64,000 nucleotides of DNA from Cucumis sativus (lineage: Eukaryota; Streptophyta; Magnoliopsida; Cucurbitales; Cucurbitaceae), in contig NC_026655.2 of assembly GCF_000004075.3 (NCBI RefSeq), forward strand, positions 21,561,489 to 21,625,488. Direction: 5' to 3'. Every line of letters begins with the position of its first letter. Position 1 is the stretch's first letter. This document shows, piece after piece, positions 25,288 through 36,740 of the stretch. The position numbers and the translations under genes are program-made. The notes below the pieces were generated by a model. That model was not told where the DNA came from. It saw only the letters and a program-made list of their open reading frames with translations, and made no database searches.

Positions 25288-25325
<38 letters not shown>
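25288..25325 (+). repeat. Uninterrupted 38-base G homopolymer
   Basis: The run is followed by one A and four more G. It lies 8 bases after the GRAS stop codon, within the presumed 3' UTR. Homopolymers of this length are rare in AT-rich plant DNA. The exact length may be uncertain through sequencing or assembly. Confidence 0.85.
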
Positions 25326-25326
<1 letters not shown>

Positions 25327-25849
25327 GGGGATTCTATAGCTAATAGAAAACTTAGGAAGGTCTTATTATATTTATTATCCATTTTGATAAAATCCTTTTT
25401 TGAAGTTTTTTGTTTGCTAGTTATGTATGTAGCTTGATTGTTGGAATTTTGTACATAAAATTTGGAAATTAAATCCTTTTATTTATTGTGTTTTGATTTT
25501 ATCTGCTTCTTTCTTCCACATATAAATTCATAATTAAATTCTTAATAAACAATTAATTGAGATCTAAAATCTAATTAATCTTATGTTCAATGTAAACATA
25601 TGGTCAGAGACTCAAAAGGTGAAAAAGTGTCCATTTGATCTATTTTTTTCCCTTCACACTTTTCATTTGAACAAACCTTTTCAGAAAAAGAAATATCTTT
25701 TTGAATTCTAAATTTTATTTTGTTTAATCACCATCATCCTGTCCAGCTTTTCATCTATATCTTTTTTTTTCATTACCAAAATATTTATAAAATATAATAA
25801 AATATCATAGTTTATATATGATGAACATTTGAACAGAAACCTGGCGATT

Positions 25850-25965
25850 ATATTGAAACAAACTCAAAATTTAAGAAAATCGAAACAAACTCAAAATTTA
25901 AGAATAAAATGAAACTCAAAATTTAAGAAAATCGAAACAAACTCGAAATTTAAGAATAAAATGTA
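25850..25965. repeat. Minisatellite, units of aaatttaagaaaatcgaaac type
   Basis: The phrase gaaacaaactcaaaatttaa recurs from 25854, alternating with 'agaaaatc' and 'gaataaaat' spacers. This gives about four short units in two longer (~58 bp) units. Confidence 0.7.
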
Positions 25966-27506
25966 TAACATTTAGAAATCTAAAGACTACGTGAAAACAA
26001 ACTCAAAATTTGAAAACTAATTCCAAAACCAAACATGGAGAAATGAGTGTTTATTCTTTTTCCAAATTTAAGTTGGTCACATCACTATATAATTAAATTA
26101 TTGAAGATTCCACCCAAAGATGAAGACATAATACAAATTACAAATGTTTGGGGAACCTTCCTATTATCAACCATTCCTAAAGGATATCCATCATTTTTAC
26201 AATCAAATGAAAATTGCAAATTATTTTACCAATTAGAATTTTTACTTGAGTTTTATTTATTTTGTAAAAAAACTTACCCTTATACTTGACATAGTATATT
26301 TTTAAATATTTTGTCAGTTAGGTTTATTTTTTCTTTACGTTTTGGTTCATTTCTGGACTACATTTCAAAACTTATTACTAAAATCGAACAAATTTAAGAG
26401 TGAAAGTCACCCAAAACATATTTGGATCTAATAATAACGGTGAAGTACCAAAAATCTTTGTTCTTATCCTTTGCCTTCCTTGATTGGAACTTTTACCAAA
26501 AATGAGAATTGCTTTTAGGGAATAGAGGTAGAGGAAAAGGAAAGAACCCACGTCTCTCCATACTCTTTTGATTGGGAAATTTTACCCATAAACAACAAAA
26601 TTTGTTAGCCAAAAGTTTTATAGTTTACTTATTTATCTCTTTTTCAGTTCAATAGGCAGAGTTAGGAATTCAAATAAATGACCCTTTTCTCAAATAGTAT
26701 ATGTTAAGTCAATTGAGCGTACGACATATTGGATTATCTTTTATATGAGATTCAATTTGTTTAGGCATATGTTTATATGGTACGAAAATTTTCTCATTCT
26801 ACTCATTCATTATTTTAATGTAATAGATTGAGGCTATTTTCCATCCCCACAAACCAACACGTTCGTTTCACCATGTTTCATCATCATTCACATAATTCTT
26901 AGTAATTTTTTTACGAGGAGGGTCAATATAAATATAAAATTGTTTTAGGTTAACACTCTTTACCTTAAAATTTCTTTAGTTGAGTAATATAGGTAGTAAC
27001 CTCAAAATTCTTCTCGTTTGGAAGTGATAACAACTCATTCATGTAACCTTCTTAAACACAGATGTAACACTAATACTCACGTGAAACTTTCATCTAAATA
27101 CTATCGATCAATTTAATTTTTTTTTTTAAATTGAAATTATTTTGGTAGATGAATTTTTAAGTTGCAATCCCAAAATTTCAAAAGAAGGAATAGGATAGGG
27201 ATAGGGATTTGATAAGGAGTGGATCCAAAGGCGGACTAAGTGTAGCATACCAAATTATGTAAGTAAAGTTGATATTAAAACCTAAGAAGATGCCATACAA
27301 CCTTTTAAATTCACAACCCAACTATGCCTCTATTTTTATGTATAACTTTGGAGTTTCAATCTACAAATTCAAATGGTTTCCCAAATATCCATTTTTACCC
27401 ATTTTTCCTTTTCAAAATTTTAATATATCCAAATTAAGAATGACATTTTTTATAAAAATACAGATCATGTTTAAATTAAAATTTTGGTTTTATCTACCAC
27501 AATATT

Positions 27507-27509
<3 letters not shown>

Positions 27510-27540
<31 letters not shown>
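27510..27540. repeat. (TA)n microsatellite
   Basis: About 15 TA dinucleotides in a row. Confidence 0.9.
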
Positions 27541-27544
<4 letters not shown>

Positions 27545-28033
27545 CACATTTTCAACGATAGTTTAAATTAAAATTAAAAATTAAAGTATGCTAAAGCAAG
27601 AAATACAACTTTGTTTTTCATCGAGTCATCTATAGTAATAAAGATTCCTTGATTAGTTTACCAAAATCAAAATTTAGGAGAAAAATTTGGGATCCTCTCA
27701 ACATTAGACAGTGCATTTCCCCATTCAACCAAAAAAGTTTATATAAACATTTTTCATTTTTCAACTACTAACAGCTTAAAACCTTCAAAAATGAAAAATC
27801 CTTCATTCTACCTCATGTTGAACTCTTAAAAAGAAAATAAAGAAAGAAAAGAAAGAAAGAAAGAGAGAGTTTATGATCAACAGAAATCTAAAAGGAGACA
27901 AATTTTCACTCTTATCATGAGCCAATAATTATTGTTCTATTAACAAGTTCTCATATTTTGCATTCATTGCAGCAATTGCCAACAGTTTTTGCACTGTCCA
28001 CTTGTAAGTAAGATCATAAATACTAATTAATAA

Positions 28034-30015
28034 TTATGCTCTAACTGAAGTCTCGATAGCTACCTCCTTTCTGGAGTATGTGACGCTCTTGAGCTTCTCC
28101 ATGTCTTCCCATAGCTCAGGCAATCCTTCCTTGATATTATGGATGCTCTCAAAAGCGTGATCCACCCCCTTGATTCGTTGCGAATTTCCAACCTGAATTC
28201 ATGATTAGGTTAGAATGTAAGTGAATTCAGCAGCATACTTTAAAGAAATCCCAATGGTATTGCCACTTACAAGCACTGTGTGAAGGCCCACCAACTTCCC
28301 CGTTTGTAGATTTCGAACACTATCATCAAAGAACAACTGGAAACAAGAAAATAAGAAGAATGTAGTATTGTGAAATGAAAATGGAGTTAGATAACAGATC
28401 AGGCTAAGTATTAAACGATCAATGTTCTTGATGGTCAGATAGCAGGCTTTGCAAGTTAAAAGGCTAAAATTTATTCTTGTTAATGTATTAGGCACTTAAG
28501 AAGAATGGCTTTTGGCAGGCCCAGTAAGTTGTTAAGATCTTATATATTAAATGAATAATAAGTTTATTGATTCTAGTTTTAAATATTGGATGTTTTGTTT
28601 TCAACACAACAGAATTATAATCATCGAACTCTTGGAAAAGGTCACATAAAGTTACTCTGATCTGTTCTCAACTTACAGTTTTTTTCGGGTTGATATTGGC
28701 TATCTCGAAAACTTGCTTATATGCCTCTTCGAATGGTTTGCAGACAACCGGCGTCTTCGGTAGATCAAGATCAGAATTTGGATTGCTCATGTACTGATTG
28801 ATGTCAAAAATTACAGACCCTTCTTCCTCATCAACCGTTCCCTTATCAGGATTCAAAGTCTCAAAGCATAAAATCCCTTCAAAGCAGTCCTCTAATCCTA
28901 GTCTCTTCAGCGCTCTGTTTGCATGGGCCATATCACCATTTGTGAATATCTGAGGTCAGAAATCAGAGAGAAACACAAAAAGAAAGGGTAAAAATCAAAA
29001 CACTAGTTAAAACTAAAATAGACACCAAATAGTATAACTAAAGTCTGGTAAGGGAGGTTAAAATGTCTCTGTGTTGATTCACTATTGATTTATGTTTTCT
29101 GTTTTCTTCATTTGTCAATTCCATAACAAGCTACTTACAAATTTTCGAATTGGTAAGCTGTGAAGTAGGTTTCTCAATAACGGGTCAGGCTTGAGCATAT
29201 CATATGGCAATCTTCCATGAACAAAACTGCAGAACAGGAAGAAAAAGAATTGTGAATACAACACAAAATTCTCAAACATAGAATAATGTAGATAAAAAGT
29301 TAGTTACCTATGGAAATCATCGTAATCGAAGTTATACCCAATAGCCTGCAACCAGGAAAAACGACCAGGACATAGTATCCAATAATTTACTGCAATGGTT
29401 GTTTTGAAGAAAGATCATGTAAAAGGCTATGATGTTTTAACTTACTCTAAGACCAGCCATTGTTGTCCCATAAATCTTGTACAAGGAAATGCACAATTCA
29501 GGCACGTTCTCTTCCATTCCTAACTTCTCAATCATATATTCTACAAGAGAAGTAACAAAAACTCATCCAATCAATAAAACAACAAAGAAACCTAACTTCT
29601 AACTCGTTATCAGTTGGAGATTTGAACATAATCCCATGTCAATTCACATAAGATAACATTTCAAAAAGATAAATCCATGCAAACTCAAGTTCAAAATGGA
29701 CAATATCATAGAAATACGAAGAGCCTCATTTCTCTAAACACTATCAGCCCCAAATGTTTCTGAATCCAGAGGGGAAAGGGGAAAGGAAATTCCATCTAAC
29801 CTTGAATGTTCTTGGTGATTTCCTTTGCCAAACCAGAGTTAAAAGGATAAAGAGTGTCATCTAGATCTGAAAGTAAACAAATAATTCTTTGTTATAAAAA
29901 ACTCTCGAATCCAACTTTGAACTTGAAAAAGATAAGAAGTCCAAAATGTAATACCAAAGAGAAGACATTCATATTTAGCATCAGAAATCTGATTGAACTC
30001 ATCACCATTCTCCAT
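28034..30015 (-). CDS. HAD-superfamily pyrimidine 5'-nucleotidase-like protein (HAD A)
   Basis: I assembled eight exons on the minus strand: 30015-29955, 29866-29801, 29540-29446, 29345-29308, 29226-29139, 28949-28677, 28336-28271 and 28192-28034. All introns are GT-AG and the total is 281 aa. The start is MENGDEFNQISDAKYECLLF. HAD motif I is DLDDT (residues 21-25; the first Asp is the nucleophile and the second the acid/base). Motif II is IFTNGD (Thr119), the lysine motif is CKPFEEAY (Lys187) and motif III is LFFDDS (211-213). This matches the plant relatives of yeast SDT1/PHM8, which dephosphorylate small phospho-metabolites such as pyrimidine nucleoside monophosphates in the cytosol. The substrate here is not proven by sequence. 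An upstream AG (about 30054) followed by the ATG leader suggests a 5'-UTR intron. The exon sizes match the two paralogues at 36-38 and 42-44 kb. Confidence 0.93.
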
Positions 30016-30683
30016 TTCCAGGTACCCACAAAACTCAAGAACACTTCAATCTGCAATGCCCAAAAACATTGATCAAACAGATCTCAAACTAAACAAAATC
30101 CCCCCAAAAATAACCACAAAAAAACAAAAAATGCATTTCATCTATCAACTGATTTAGATTCAACAAACTCAAACCCATGCAAATGAAACAAGAAAATGGT
30201 CATAACAAAATGTGGATTGACCCCAAAATCACTGGAAAAAAAAAATTCCAACGAAACAACCAAAACCCATGAAAGTATTCTCCAAATGGTGCTAAAAAAT
30301 GAACTATCAGAATGGAAACCAATACTCACAAAAAATACAAATAGAACCGCCTAAGGAGAAATCCGCCTGAAGAAGAGAAATTACCAATGAGAATACACAA
30401 AAAGTTGTTGAAGAATGAAAAAGAAATGGGAGGATGCAATGCAATATCGTGGACTTATAAGATATAGACACGATCTCAGTTCTTTTCACGCCTTTTCATG
30501 AACAGTCATCGAGGGAGTGAGTGAAATCGAAGCCTTTTAAATTACAATAAAAAAAAGTTGGCAATTTCCTTTTTTGGTTGATTGAATTTTAAAATTGAAG
30601 AGTTGAGCGTGGAGTTAGAATGGAGATCGCTCCGCCGCAATGAATGCAGTACTCAGCGGTGGTCGGCGCCGCTGGGGGCGGAG
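30016..30683 (-). other. 5' UTR and promoter region of HAD A
   Basis: This is the minus-strand leader and upstream DNA of the nucleotidase gene, ending at the transposon target duplication. It includes a GC-rich patch at about 30625-30685, which may be a remnant of the original upstream region. No other gene is visible. Confidence 0.45.
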
Positions 30684-30692
30684 AATTTCCTT
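30684..30692. repeat. Left 9-bp target-site duplication of the Mutator-like element
   Basis: The sequence aatttcctt abuts the GGGG terminus at 30693. The identical 9-mer abuts the opposite terminus at 33791-33799. Confidence 0.9.
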
Positions 30693-30800
30693 GGGGAATT
30701 ATCAAAAATAGGATAATTTGGAAGGATCTAAAGAGTTTTGAGATGAATTTTAAAAAAGATGACTTTTAGGACAAATTAGTTGGAAAAAGTCTATATTACC
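30693..30800 (+). repeat. Left terminal inverted repeat of the MULE
   Basis: About 105 bp, matching the reverse complement of 33684-33790 with scattered mismatches. Shared blocks include ggggaatt, caaaaatagg, agagtttt, taaaaaag, tttagga, aaatt and taccctc. Confidence 0.88.
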
Positions 30801-31318
30801 CTCAAGTTAAAAAATATCCTAAAATCAATTTATGAATCCTCTCTTCTCCTTCTCCTTCTCCCTCCGTTTTTTCACTTTCTAAAAATGTTTCATTTTTCTC
30901 TCATCCCTCCCTCTGGTGTTTCATTTTCACGAAATTTCCTTTTTCTTCCTTTTCCATTCTTTAATTCGTTTTCTTGAAATTTCTTTCTCAAGCTCTTCCC
31001 ATGGTCTCCACCGGCCTTTGAAAACCATTTTCTCCATTTTCTCACTTCCAAAAAGAATATTTCATTTTTCTCTCATCTCTCTCCATTTTCATACATTGTG
31101 GGATAAATTGGCCTTCCTAATTCTAAGAGCATGAGAATGTTGCTCTCACCTGCATTGTTGTACATTATATAAAAGTTCTGCACACTTTACAATTTTCCAA
31201 GATAATGAAATAAAAATTGCATACCAAAAAACAAAAATGGTATTCATTCCATTATATAAAACTATTTATGTACATAGTTTGGAACATATACAATTCCTTC
31301 AAAAGTTGGAACTAAAAG

Positions 31319-31787
31319 TCAATACATGGGATTGTTGGTCCATAATTGAAATGCCAATTGTTTTCTAAAATATGACATGTTTTCTTGACATAATGTAGCT
31401 ACATCTAAACCAGAAGCTTCATATTCGAAATACTTAATTGTAAATACACCACAATCACTATTGTTGCGTTGAAGTGGAATGGAGTCGACAATGACAAGTG
31501 GCCAAGGTTCCTTATGTGTTGATGATCCGCCTCTCCTAACAAAGAATCCAGTAGCATCGAGCAAATTTGGCACCATCTCTTGAATTGGCTCTAATATGCT
31601 TCTCATATCTTCGGCACTCGTCAGCGACGGAAGCGAATCCCATACCTTAACTTGACAACGTACCAAGTCCAAGCATAATAGAATCCAATGATTGCCATGG
31701 ATATTGAATGGAGAGTAAATGTAATCAACATTCACCCAAGGATCTTGACAGTCTTGTTTTGATCCGACAACATAGTCAACCTGCTTT
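31319..31787 (-). CDS. Ulp1-type (C48) cysteine protease, C-terminal catalytic exon
   Basis: The minus strand is open from an acceptor-like tttag near 31788 to the stop at 31319-31321. It reads KQVDYVVGSKQDCQDPWVNV and then, from the first Met (31735), MNVDYIYSPFNIHGNHWILL. The catalytic set of Ulp1/SENP peptidases is present. Counting from that Met, it is His16 (HW), Asp33 (VWDS), Gln89 (PLQ) and Cys95 (DCGVF). The family removes SUMO-like modifiers. Such domains are often carried by plant MULE and CACTA elements, and this copy lies inside one. The N-terminal part and any upstream exons are not recognised. A separate 47-codon frame beginning MASTSTNGPMYKIDP near 31873 may be an upstream exon. 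Whether the gene is expressed is unknown. I regard it as a transposon-carried fragment rather than a host SUMO protease. Confidence 0.8.
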
Positions 31788-31953
31788 CTAAATGTGATAA
31801 ACTACTTACTATAGACTGAAAATGATGAGCAGGGTCAATCTTGTACATGGGACCGTTAGTTGATGTCGAAGCCATACTGAAACCTGCATAAAAAAAAACT
31901 AATTAAATATAATTGCATAAGAGACTTACTAAACATGGATGCACTAGCATCTT

Positions 31954-32868
31954 GGGACTTCTACTCAAAATTTTGGAAGGTGAGAGATAGGTGCTGATAG
32001 GTGCGAGATGCTGGAAAACTGCAAGGCAAAGTTGCTAAGTCTAATAAAATTGCTAACCCTAAAGCCTTAACACCTAGTAGAGTAGCTAAACATGCATTCT
32101 AAACGGTTTAGGAAGTTAACACTCTTATATTGGGACTTCTACTCAAAATTTTGGAAGGTGAGTCTAATAAAATTGCTAATCCTAAAGCCTTAACACCAAG
32201 TAGACTAGCTAAACATGCATTCTAAACGGTTTAGGAAGTTTACACTCTTATATTGGGACTTCTACTCAAAATTTTGGAAGGTGAGAGATAGGTGCTGATA
32301 GGTGAGAGATGATGGAAAACTTCAAGGCAAAGTTGCTAAGTCTAATACAATTGCTAACCCTATAGCCTTAACACCTAGTAGACTAGCTAAACATGCATTC
32401 TAAACGGTTTAGGAAGTTAACACTCTTATATTGGGACTTCTACTCAAAATTTTGGAAGGTGAGAGATAGGTGTTGATAGGTGAGAGATGATGGAAAACTT
32501 CAAGGCAAAGTTGCTAAGTCTAATACAATTGCTAATCCTAAGGCCTTAACACCTAGTAGACTAGCTAAACATGCATTCTAAACGGTTTAGGAAGTTTACA
32601 CTCTTATATTGGGACTTCTACTCAAAATTTTGGAAGGTGAGAGATAGGTGCTGATAGGTGCGAGATGATGGAAAACTTCAAGGCAAAGTTGCTAAGTCTA
32701 ATACAATTGCTAACCCTAAAGCCTTAACACCTAGTAGACTAGCTAAACATGCATTCTAAACGGTTTAGGAAGTTAACACTCTTATATTGGGACTTCTACT
32801 CAAAATTTTGGAAGGTGAGAGATAGGTGCTGATAGGTGCGAGATGATGGAAAAATTCAAGGCAAAGGA
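31954..32868. repeat. 178-bp tandem repeat array inside the MULE
   Basis: The phrase gggacttctactcaaaattt recurs at 31954, 32132, 32255, 32433, 32611 and 32789. The spacings are 178, 123, 178, 178 and 178. The short unit lacks the 'gagataggtgctgatagg…gcaaagttgct' part. The last unit breaks off near 32868. Units differ by only a few bases, so the array is young or is kept uniform. Confidence 0.93.
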
Positions 32869-33683
32869 AATGGTCTTTCAACAATGCAGCTTATGATAAT
32901 GTCTTTAGAATACAATCTTTAGAATGCATGTTTAGCACATATCTATTGTACTGGTAACTTTGCAGAGTTTATATGGGATACCAAATATATGTTCGAATTC
33001 AAGTTCTAAACTCCAAGGTATGGTTTTTCTATTATTACAGTACATTGCAAAGGAAATGGTTTTTCTTCCTAAAAACAGAATGGCTCCCACGGTTCTCTAT
33101 GTCTGTGTGCATATGACATGCATTTCTTCTCTAAAATGTGCCAAAAACAAAAAACTCACATCTCAACAGACAACTTAAACAAACAAGATGGAATACTGTA
33201 ATAATAAATAAGCTACAACAGACTAACTCTAAAAAAAAAACTGAGATTTTATTACTCACTTGACTTCAAAGATGATGGATACGGCACTGCCAATGTAGAG
33301 GAGTGGATAAGAAATGGAGAGGTCCGGTGAAAACAAACCTGAAATCGAAATGGATGGAAGTGGAGAAGCGTCCGCCGGAGATGAAGTCGAAAGTAAAACA
33401 GAGACCCGTGCAGAAGAAATGGAGACGTTCCGTGAACAAGTTGAAATCGGAAAATATAGCGGAGAGTCGTGGAGAAGAAATGGATGGAAGTGGAGAAGAA
33501 ATGGACGGAAGAGAAAAACGTTCACCAGAGGCGGGAGAGAGTTGAAGGGGGTAACTGCAGACGCGGGAGAGTTCAAATGCTCTGGTTTACGTTTTTCTTT
33601 TGAACGGCCTTCTGTCTTCGGGTTGAAGAAAAGGAAAAAGAAGAAAAGGAAAAAGAAGAAAAGAGGAAGGAAAATAAAAGAGG
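32869..33683. other. MULE interior, right side
   Basis: This holds unassigned sequence (32869-33250) followed by a purine-rich, GGAGA/GAAGAA-laden part (33300-33680). Overlapping frames exist on both strands, but they are repetitive and low-complexity, so I do not call them genes. It may be the promoter and leader side of the minus-strand Ulp1 transcript. Confidence 0.4.
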
Positions 33684-33790
33684 GTATTTTCGTCATTTCA
33701 CCTCCAATTTATCCTAAATCTCAACTTTTTTACAATCAATCCTAAAACTCTATTTCTACCCCATTTTTGGCCTATTTTTGTCAATTCCCC
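33684..33790 (-). repeat. Right terminal inverted repeat of the MULE
   Basis: Partner of the left inverted repeat at 30693-30800. It terminates in CCCC on the plus strand and is followed directly by the 9-bp duplication. Confidence 0.88.
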
Positions 33791-33799
33791 AATTTCCTT
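33791..33799. repeat. Right 9-bp target-site duplication of the MULE
   Basis: aatttcctt, identical to 30684-30692. Confidence 0.9.
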
Positions 33800-35878
33800 C
33801 GATAATCAGTAACGTCTACGATGAATTTGAATTCGGGATTTGTAAAGAAATTGATTTAAATACTATTTTGTGTCAAATCCATTTTAGCCAACTCTATATT
33901 TATTTTGAAGGTCCAAATTTGATTTCTATTTTTCGTCAAATCTATAAACAATCCCTATCACAAAATTTGGGGTTAACTTAGGGATAAGTTTGGAGGATCT
34001 AAAACAAAATATTTCTACTTCTTACATTTCTTGTAATACATTTTAAATTCCTTCTACAAAATAAATGGTTAAATTTTAAAACCTTATAAAACAAGCAAAC
34101 ATACAAGGGTCAAAAACACTCAAACTTGACATACCACTTTTAAGTAAAAATCATGGAGTTGTTTGGAAGGTTGGAACGTAATCAATATTACTAGAAATCT
34201 AATGAGTGAGGAATCGAGGATGGAACGAAAATAGAATCGTACAACGCCAAAATATAGTAAAATCTATCGGTAATAATAAATTGTATTACTAATAACACCT
34301 ATAAGTGATATGATCTATGATTGATAGACTCCTATAAACCAATATGGTTTAGGTCTATTACTCTTAGACTTCAACCAACCAACGATATGATTTATATTAT
34401 TAATAAACTCACAAAATTGGATCTAAATTTACTATATTTGCAATCCTTTTGCATTGTACTTAATTTGGTAATAATTTAAACTTGATTGTTATATTTACAA
34501 CTAGCCCTATAATTATGAGTTAAATATTTTGAACCCAATTTTGGAGTATAGTCTTCTTTAATTCATGTTGTTTTAGTGACCTTAGCAAATGTTCTGTGGT
34601 AGGTTTGGATTTGGTAAGTTTATATATTTCCAAATAAGTTGTACATTTGGGTGAACCCCAAAATATTTGTAGGAATTACCCATCAAACCATTCCAAAAGG
34701 AGAGACTTCAACCTTTCTTAGGTTAAAGAATCCCTGTAGAAAGATGCAAATCAATTTTCTTTGAGATTATAGGTACCTTTTTAAAAAGATTAATATTATC
34801 TATTTCTAAGAAGTGATGTGACCAATGTGACCTTATTTGGAGTTTAAATTTTTTCTTCTTTCTTTTTCATTTTGATTGAAAATTGAGTTTGATATTACAT
34901 GCACCTCTCTAGAAATACAAATATCTATTTTTGAGAGTTGATGTGTGATCTTAGGTGGCCTCATTTGGAGGTTGAGAATTGAGATCCATTATTATAGATA
35001 CATTTTTATCAGACAATTAATGGACACCTTTTCTAGAAAGATTAATTGAGGTTAGGTGGCCATAATGCGTGGTCATAGTATATGATTTGAAATTTGAGAT
35101 TTTCTTCATCACTTATTTATCTTTATTATCTTTCGTACAAAAAGTTGAAAATTCGATCAAAATCCTTCTTTGAACGACGACACTAATGATGAGAGCATTT
35201 CAATTGGACTTCAACTTGATCGTTTTTCTCATTTAGAAAGAGGTGTCGGTCGCTATTCCTCACCGTGACGAATCTCCTTCATCTTAAAGGGAAATTGAAG
35301 TATAAAGGGTTTAACCAAATGAAATATGATAGTGATGATATAAACCAAATTTCATGTTTTGATTTAAGTTATAATACTTTTTAACTAGTTATCTTCAAGC
35401 TTTAGGGATTTTTGGAAGATTGAAAATTTTATTGTTAAATAAAGAGTGGTTACTACTCATCTCATAATTATTTGGGATTATGAATGAATCCAACTAGCTA
35501 AGCAAAAATATGACAAACTCTTGATATGAGAAGATTTTTTTAATTAGGCAAAGGATGGGAAAAAGTTGTCCACAAAATATGTAATATATATCACTATATA
35601 TGTACAGGTTGAGCAAAAACTTGAATTGATTTGACAACAATTTTGTGAACTATACCCATAAGTTTTGCTTCACTTGCATTCAAATAAACTAACAATCATA
35701 TTTTCATACCCCAATATCAAAAGCAAAGAAAGAGAGAGCTTTGCTTTATAATTCACATATTTAAAATATAGTTTGATTACAAATGGGGTGGATGATATAA
35801 TGCATCCAAACTCCATGATTAATTAGGGGTAATAAAATAGATATGTTAATAATAACGAGGAGTTTAATATATATATAT
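33800..35878. other. Intergenic DNA between the MULE and HAD B
   Basis: AT-rich DNA with no supported gene. A piece at about 34240-34400 has 'tctatcggtaata…gatagactcctataaacc', which resembles dispersed 'tgatagac' repeat debris seen elsewhere in the window (38.6, 54.5 and 56.2 kb). The last ~140 bp are the conserved 3' flank shared with HAD C. Confidence 0.4.
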
Positions 35879-36740
35879 TTAGGCCATGACAGCTGATGTG
35901 TCCAATGCAATATTTGAAGAAAGCCTCTGGTTCTTCATCTTCTCATCAACTTCCCATAGTTCTGGCAAAGCTTCTCTAATGTTATGAATGCTTTCCAATG
36001 CATAATCAATTCCATTCCCTCTCTTGGATGATCCAACCTGCAGTATACATTTCACATTTCATTTATTAAAACCCATTTCTTCTATTCTTAATCATTCATT
36101 TATTTATGCTTTCTTGTTCGATTCTACGAAAACTTGTCTTACTTCACGTTTTTTAAAAGTCTAAAAACAATTGTTATTGATATTGCAAAAATGTCATCTA
36201 TATATCATCATTTTTGTAATAGCTTTTCATGATGTTTTTCAAGAATAAATCAAGGATATTATATATGAGCTCACCAGAACTGTGCGGAGGCCACTTGATT
36301 TTCCCGTCTTTATGTTGCGGATGCTATCGTCAAAGAACAACTGCAAATCCAACAAAATTCAAATTTTATCATTTTATATCATCAAACTTTTTTAAAGTTT
36401 TGTAACTTTACGTTGAGAAGATGAGAACAAAATTTCTTACTGTTCTCTTAGGGTCAACATTGGCTATCTTGAGTGCAGACTCAAATGCTTGTGGAGACGG
36501 TTTGCAGAGAACTGGAGTGACGGGGAGCGGTGGAGGAGTGTCGTCTATATCACTGTTTGTCGAGGTTTTGGAATCCGATTCAGAGCCATCATCAGAAGAA
36601 GTGTCAAAATTAGAGGAGTTAAGACTTTCAAAGCATATGATGCTTTCAAAACAACCCTCCAAACCAAGCCTACTTAGAACTTTGGCAACATGGACTTCAT
36701 CCGCGTTCGAGAAGATCTATTTCACCAAACCAAAAAGATA
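35740..36740. repeat. Inverted segmental repeat, left arm (3' part of HAD B)
   Basis: From just before exon 6 through the 3' flank (about 140 bp past the stop), this segment is nearly identical, in inverted orientation, to about 43355-44390. Similarity ends near 35740. Confidence 0.85.

Larger units (their letters stand above)
25330..28033. other. Intergenic DNA between the GRAS and HAD A genes
   Basis: The first part is the GRAS 3' UTR and downstream flank. It contains a small minisatellite at 25850-25965 and a (TA)n microsatellite at about 27510-27540. No coding region is supported. Confidence 0.45.
30693..33790 (-). mobile_element. Mutator-like element (MULE) with Ulp1 protease fragment and internal tandem array
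   Basis: The two ends are imperfect inverted repeats. The left starts ggggaattatcaaaaatagg at 30693. The right, read on the minus strand from 33790, starts ggggaattgacaaaaatagg. The similarity continues for about 105 bp to a shared taccctc. The same 9-mer, aatttcctt, flanks both ends. Long inverted ends plus a 9-bp duplication define the Mutator superfamily. Inside are a minus-strand Ulp1/C48 protease exon (31787-31319) and a 178-bp tandem array (31954-32868). No MURA-type transposase is seen in its 3.1 kb, so it would need enzyme from elsewhere. Confidence 0.9.

Noticed and set aside
33256..33745. Overlapping 143- and 146-codon frames on opposite strands
   Set aside because: Purine-rich simple sequence inside the MULE. 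Both readings are low-complexity and neither has a domain.
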